Positions 58,571-64,000 of a DNA stretch of 64,000 bases are shown here, piece after piece; the stretch's first letter is position 1; each line of letters opens with the position of its first letter. The stretch comes from Ischnura elegans (lineage: Eukaryota > Arthropoda > Insecta > Odonata > Coenagrionidae), in the NCBI RefSeq assembly GCF_921293095.1, contig NC_060246.1, forward strand, positions 136,586,198 to 136,650,197, in the 5' to 3' direction. The position numbers were made by a program, and so were the translations under genes. The notes under the pieces are model-generated. The model was given only the letters and a program-made list of their open reading frames with translations, made no database searches and had not been told where the DNA came from.

Positions 58571-61500
58571 ACCGACACGTTGACCAATACTTTGCATTTA
58601 ATTCTTTAAGACCTATACTTTAAGACACTAATCAACATTAAAATCATGATATAGTGGCATGGCACCAGCGCGTCGGCGTTTTGGTGAGCTCATTAAGTTT
58701 GAACAAGGCCCTATTAAAATATAAGCTTTGATTTGTATTATAATAATTTGAATAAAAGCTCTATAACATTGTAGTGCCTTATTTGCGTCTTGATGTCATC
58801 TTGGAGGAAACATTTTTCAATCACTAATGCTAAAAGTATTTGAGTTGCTAAGCCACCTTCCTAGCCATAGGCTTCCCCGCGTGGTTTTGCTAGCGGTGAC
58901 AACTCGTAACCATATTGCATCTTCGTCCTCGTCTTCAACCGCTCGCAAAACCGGCGTTTCGTGCGGGAAACTTTGCCCTTTGACTTGGCTTTTTCGAGCT
59001 TAATGAAAGTCCCGTGGAATTTTCCTTCGAGTTCAAATTAAGTTTGTACTTAATGAGGATACAAGATAAAGATACTCTTCTTTACTCGGAGGTGTACTTG
59101 AACTGCTGATTTGATCGATTAATTTGGTTTTCCATTAATATTTGATAATTTTAAGTAATATCGTCTTTTGTCAACCTAATTCTCAGAGTTTTTTAAAAAT
59201 AGAAATCTATCTCTAGTTGCTATAATACTGGGCTATAAAATTACTTTTTCGTGTTTGCAAATTAAAGCTTTCTTGTTGAAACATATTTATTACGTATCTT
59301 TGGTACGTCATTTCTTTTTGCGCAAATTATTGCTTCCTCTGCATTTTCTACCTCTCTTGCAGTAATGGTGATCTAACCTTGTTAGCGCGGAACTTTATGG
59401 GAAGAGATCATAATTTAATTTTATGTTGGTCGTGTTTTTGCAATACATGCCATTAAACCCTTTTGATTTTGTCAAGTCTTCCGCGAAGAAAATGTCTCAG
59501 CTAGTGGCCAATAGTTTACTCGCCACTGCCCCTGTTAATGTTAGGATATAGAGTCTGCTTAGGTGCCTTGATCAAATTTTATTTTTATCATCTTAGATTT
59601 GATTTATCCTCTTGAGGAATACGCAAACCTTAATTACACATTCTACTATTGAATATCGATTTGAGTCTTCCCCGTTTTCACTTGCATAAACGTTAATGGA
59701 ACACATTACGCTCAAAGCTCGTGTATTGTGAATGGCATTGTCATTAGTATTGCTGCGACTATGATTCCAATTGTATGGCCTTTCAAGGCCTATCGGTTAT
59801 GTCTATTTTTTGTAATATTAGGATTTGTGGGACAAGTGTAAGTTCTTCATTATTTCAGATGAAACACCTAGAAATGGTATGATTTACCGATAGCATGTGA
59901 GAAATATATACCACCGATTAGTTTTTATTTTATTTTTTGGATATTTAATTCGTTGGAAATTTTTATATCAAATTGCTTAGCGACGCAATCTCGATATCGT
60001 TGGTGGAATATCGCGATATGCATACGGATAATGTTATCCAACGTACTTCTTTACCGTTAAGTCTATATTTAAATTATCAAAAATATCCCGGGCAAAGACA
60101 TTCATAATATTAAAAAAAATAAGCTGCTAGGGATTACGCCCCTGTCAATAATTTGCTAGAATAATTATGAAGTAGGTGGTTGATTGTTTGTGCAGGAGTG
60201 ACTATTGATCATGCTCCTCTCTGTCGGAAAGTGTCTGTTACAGGTGGTGTGATAGGCCTACTGTGATAGGCCTTAGCGGCGATATTTACAGTTGACTGTT
60301 TTCAGATAAATTTCTTGCCTTAACACTTTTTGTGCTTTGGACGTAATATTACGTCACATGAAATCTTTTGATTTTTTTCCACGGGCGTAAAATTACGCCA
60401 TCCGTCTTTTGGAAAATCGTAGTTTGCCATATTTTAACAGAGTAAATCTCTAAATAAAAATAAAAACAAAATCCAAATTCATTCTTTTAAATGACACCGA
60501 ACACCTATTCCTCGCGTCAAAGGTTGGTCGACTAGAATAAAAGCAAAATTGAGCCTGAGACTATAGAGATTGAAAGCAAAAGTATTGAAAATGGCCAGCA
60601 CTAAGGTAGAGGTCTACAGTACTGAGGTCTGCACGGTAGTTGTTGAACGACAACGTAAAAATGAGGTGCTCGTAACGGATTCAGTGAGTGATGTTTCACA
60701 ACTCACCCGCGAGATACTTACCTACCCGTGAAGGTGGGTGGGATATACTCGCTGTTGAGCGACCATCCGTCCCGCATTCTTGAGGGAGAAATTCTCCGTA
60801 GACGATGCGACTGCGTCAGTGTTGTTTAAGGGGCACGTACCCACTCACTACTTACGTACGTATGTGCTCGCGCACGTAAATCGCTGTGAACGGGGGCTCT
60901 GTTTCAAAGTATGTGGAAAGGAGGCGGCACGTCGTCTCAGCGACTTCTTTACCATGCGAATCGCGAATATCTCCCTCATTCTCTTACCCGGCTTGAGGCT
61001 GGAATGCATTCTTCACTCTACTGTGGTGTCTTATAGTCGTCTGAATGATTACAGATCCTTTATTTTTATTTTCGTTTTCTCAATTTTTCCCAGACTCGTG
61101 ACAATCTCTGCTCCTTTTGTTTTGGAAAAGTATCGTTGACCTACCAGGATCCATTGTATGGAAAGATTTGATTTAGAAAATATATTTTCGTTTTATTTTT
61201 CAAGGGTGAAACCTGTTTAATTCAAACTAAACTTTGTATTACTTGGCGAGACGTTGGAGTTAAGTAAGTGGGTACATTTCTGTCGACGTCACGAGCACCG
61301 TCTCAATAATCGTAATCTGGAGCAATAGGTTGGCTTGTTGACCCACCAGGAGGCTTTTCAACCCAGATGAGAAGCGTCTATTGTGCGAAAAAGTGGATAC
61401 GACATACAGAAGTTCCTGGTGACAATTTTTAGTTTTCAAAAACATCAAATTACCCGAGAAAAGTTCGCTCACCATCAGCCGTACAAAATATCGTACGCCC

Positions 61501-64000
61501 TGAGATCAATTTAATCATTTTGTTAAGTGAGGTCAGGGTTTATATTGATGGTAAATTTCATGTAAGATACAGGGACACTATGTCGCCAAATAATTGTGAT
61601 GAACGATTTTTACGGCTTGTCATTATACTTCGGAAAGTGAGATTTTAAGAATGTGATGAAGTACTATCTAAATTCTCAATTAAGTCTCACTATGAAATAA
61701 CTAGAGCATTTCTTTCATGAGCGCAAATCAAAGTGTTGAGAAATACTTCCCTTGAATATAGTTTGTATTACCATGTTTGGCCTTTCGCATTGCAAGATCG
61801 CGTCGTTGTGTCTCTGGGCTCTTGCAGCAGGACGAAGGACAAGCAATTTCGTAAGACCAAGAGGGTAATGGCTTGAAGTGAGCCGTGGTTGGTAGAAGGC
61901 CAATTCTAATAATATTACAAACTACTAATATTCTGAATTTAGATGCGTAGTCACGAGGTTCCTCAAACGAGGTGAAAATTTTTCCGTTTCTGAGAAAGCA
62001 AATGGAAAATGATTTTGGTTAATATGAGCTCATTCTATGCATGGATTTATGTATTTGACATCTTTCATTCCATACCATTCTACGATTGGTTCAATTTGAC
62101 TTCTTTCACTTTTGTATTTTTGTTTTAACTTCCCTGTAAAGCCGTGTCAAATATTTGTGATGGCTGTGAAGTGACTTGTACCATAATCGTTAGCGTTTTT
62201 GTACGTCTCTTCTTTAGGTCCAGTCCATCGACCTGACATTTTATTCATTTAACCTTCAGTTTACAAGAGATTCTTAATGGGTTGAGTCGTTGCTTCTATG
62301 TCTGCCGAAAGCTTTTCATTAGTTTTCTTTCATACAATTTGAGAAACTGGAGTATTTTATAGAAAATATGTATGCCCCTTCGTGTCCCAATCACTAACTA
62401 AATGAATTGTGCAATAACATGAAAAAAGACGGAGGTTATAAGAAAAAAGAGAATAACTGAGGTTTGAGACCGCTTAGAGAGGCGACGAGGATGGGCGTGT
62501 GAGCGGCATTAGAGCTAATATATGCAAAAGCAATTTTATTAGTATTCAAATGTTAAAAAAAATGTGGTGAGATAAGTTTAAAAATGTCGTAATAAAAATT
62601 TGAAAATCTGTTAGGTGAATAGAAGAGAAAAACATTTACATTTACGTTTATCTTTGTCACATTCCAAGTATCTTCCAAAGTATTTGTGGTGCGATTGTTT
62701 TTTTATACGGCTACGCCTGATCTACTCGAGATTCAGTTTTTTTGCCTGAGAAATTGGTATTTCTGTGCGCTCTTCATATTTTCCAAGTGGAAGTCAAGAG
62801 AGGGAGAGAGTGGCGTAAGGCGCTCGATTGAACCCGGCGCCTATGGGCGTCCGTCTGGCGCCCACCCCATCTGCCCTTATCCCGCCGGTTGCTCTTCATG
62901 GTCTTCGGATGAACTTTAATACCGTTTTAGGTGATTTTGTTCTTACTCTCTCTCCTTAATTGACAACCGTTGAATATTACCCAACCTCTATATACATCGT
63001 AGTTTCCCTGCATAAAACTTTCAATTCAAAAATGATCACTTTGATATTTCACTTGAAAAATATTGAATGGGCTTATATTTTTAATTTGATTTGAAGTCAG
63101 GCGAATAATATTCCGCGGGTTATTGTTTCAACCTTCGAGATGTCTAAAATGCTATATCGAGTTAAAATAAAACCTGGGGGTGTTAAAAGTACCCGGCGTT
63201 CCTCATGTTAAATCCTGTCGTATTGACTTCGCTATTATTCGGTTAAGATACACTTTCTGCACATTCATTTCCGGGTCCAAGTAAAACGATAAATTAGATT
63301 AGGTATTTTGCTGAACGGATGGGTCCGAAGGGATTCGACGAAAAAGGATGCTAATAATGCCAGGCGGAACTTCTTTCGCACATTTCCTTTTTTTGTTGGT
63401 TAGCTGGTTGATAGCAATCGCCGCCACACTCCTATTGAGGCGGATTTCGGAGTATTATATGCTACAAATCCCTCAAGTCCTTTGAAAGAAAAATTGTCTG
63501 TGTTCGATGATTTTTTTCATCCTTCCCTACGCTGAAGGTCGTACGATTTTTTAAAGCCTCTCCTGCCCTGGCTCGGAACATTGCCTCTGCAGCAAATTCT
63601 TCCATCAGAAAATATTTACCTTATTTTTCGGAATAGACTGTAAAAGGGCAGATAGAGTCGATAGGATGTTGACGGTAAGGTATTTAAACAGGCGCTTGTG
63701 ACTACTACATAATTTCGATTTTGCTACTCTTCCCCCCTCGCATGTTTTTAGGTGCCATTCACTCCAATTTGTTATCCGTCAGCGCAGTTTATTATCGAAT
63801 CCTCATTCAGTTTCCTCTTCAAAATTCTTTCTCCCCCTCTTCCGTATTTTCCCTCTTTTAAGGCGTTCCAGTTGACGTGTTATTTACGAATTGCCTTTTT
63901 ATGGTTTGTTAAATCCGTTTATAATTTTTTTCAAAGTGAGAGTACTGTAGATAGACTTCGAGTAATTTCCTATCTGGGGAGTATCATCTGATATCTCTTG
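58571..64000. other. Intergenic to the right edge, no gene recognised
   Basis: About 5.4 kb. Notable only for the inverted motifs ACGTAATATTACGT (about 60340) and GGCGTAAAATTACGCC (about 60383), and a tandem TGATAGGCCTTAG/TGATAGGCCTACTG near 60250-60275. Open frames at 60780-61139 and 63752-63991 have no known domain. Confidence 0.35.

Noticed and set aside
1..64000. CRISPR arrays, rRNA, bacterial operons, phage or plasmid genes
   Set aside because: None seen; introns, pol III repeats and LINE/MITE content identify eukaryotic nuclear DNA.

Overview
This window looks like nuclear DNA of an arthropod, most likely an insect. It is AT-rich, its genes are split by GT/AG introns, and most of it is degraded transposon sequence. 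Only two protein-coding genes can be supported, and both are incomplete. I cannot name the species from the sequence.

Left end (1-4021, minus strand): the 5' part of a GT31-family beta-1,3-galactosyltransferase-like gene. Four exons (4021-3949, 3714-3480, 1850-1688, 132-1) join in frame with matching phases and encode about 201 residues: a cytoplasmic N-terminus, a signal anchor, a stem, and the first conserved blocks of the glycosyltransferase domain. The gene runs off the left edge. Its introns carry a tRNA-like element flanked by inverted repeats, a LINE 3' fragment and a MITE relic.

Middle (4.0-33.7 kb): no conventional gene recognised. It is a mosaic of a 2.03 kb element with about 66-bp terminal inverted repeats (4756-6787) plus a truncated relative (12830-13562), several foldback elements (4829-5073, 13270-13470, 18689-18931, 28439-28675, 30357-30488), a dispersed non-coding family here called R (about 10.8, 11.5, 19.4, 27.2 and 53.4 kb), hAT-type MITEs with 8-bp target-site duplications, LINE fragments, a degenerate tandem duplication (21324-22172), and a rearranged inverted duplication with unrecognised mobile-element ORFs (29181-31845).

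33.7-38.5 kb, plus strand: the last four coding exons of an UNC-50 homologue, a Golgi membrane protein. The first 95-105 residues were not found. A very short SH2-like exon candidate lies 150 bp downstream.

Right part (38.6-64 kb): a decayed pogo/Tigger-type transposase (minus) butted against a decayed non-LTR reverse transcriptase (plus), tRNA-derived SINEs, four more hAT-type MITEs between 46.1 and 48.2 kb, then about 16 kb of largely featureless DNA with a few repeats and GC-rich patches. The repeats are useful in one way: related copies inside the window act as empty sites, so several insertions and their target duplications can be read directly.
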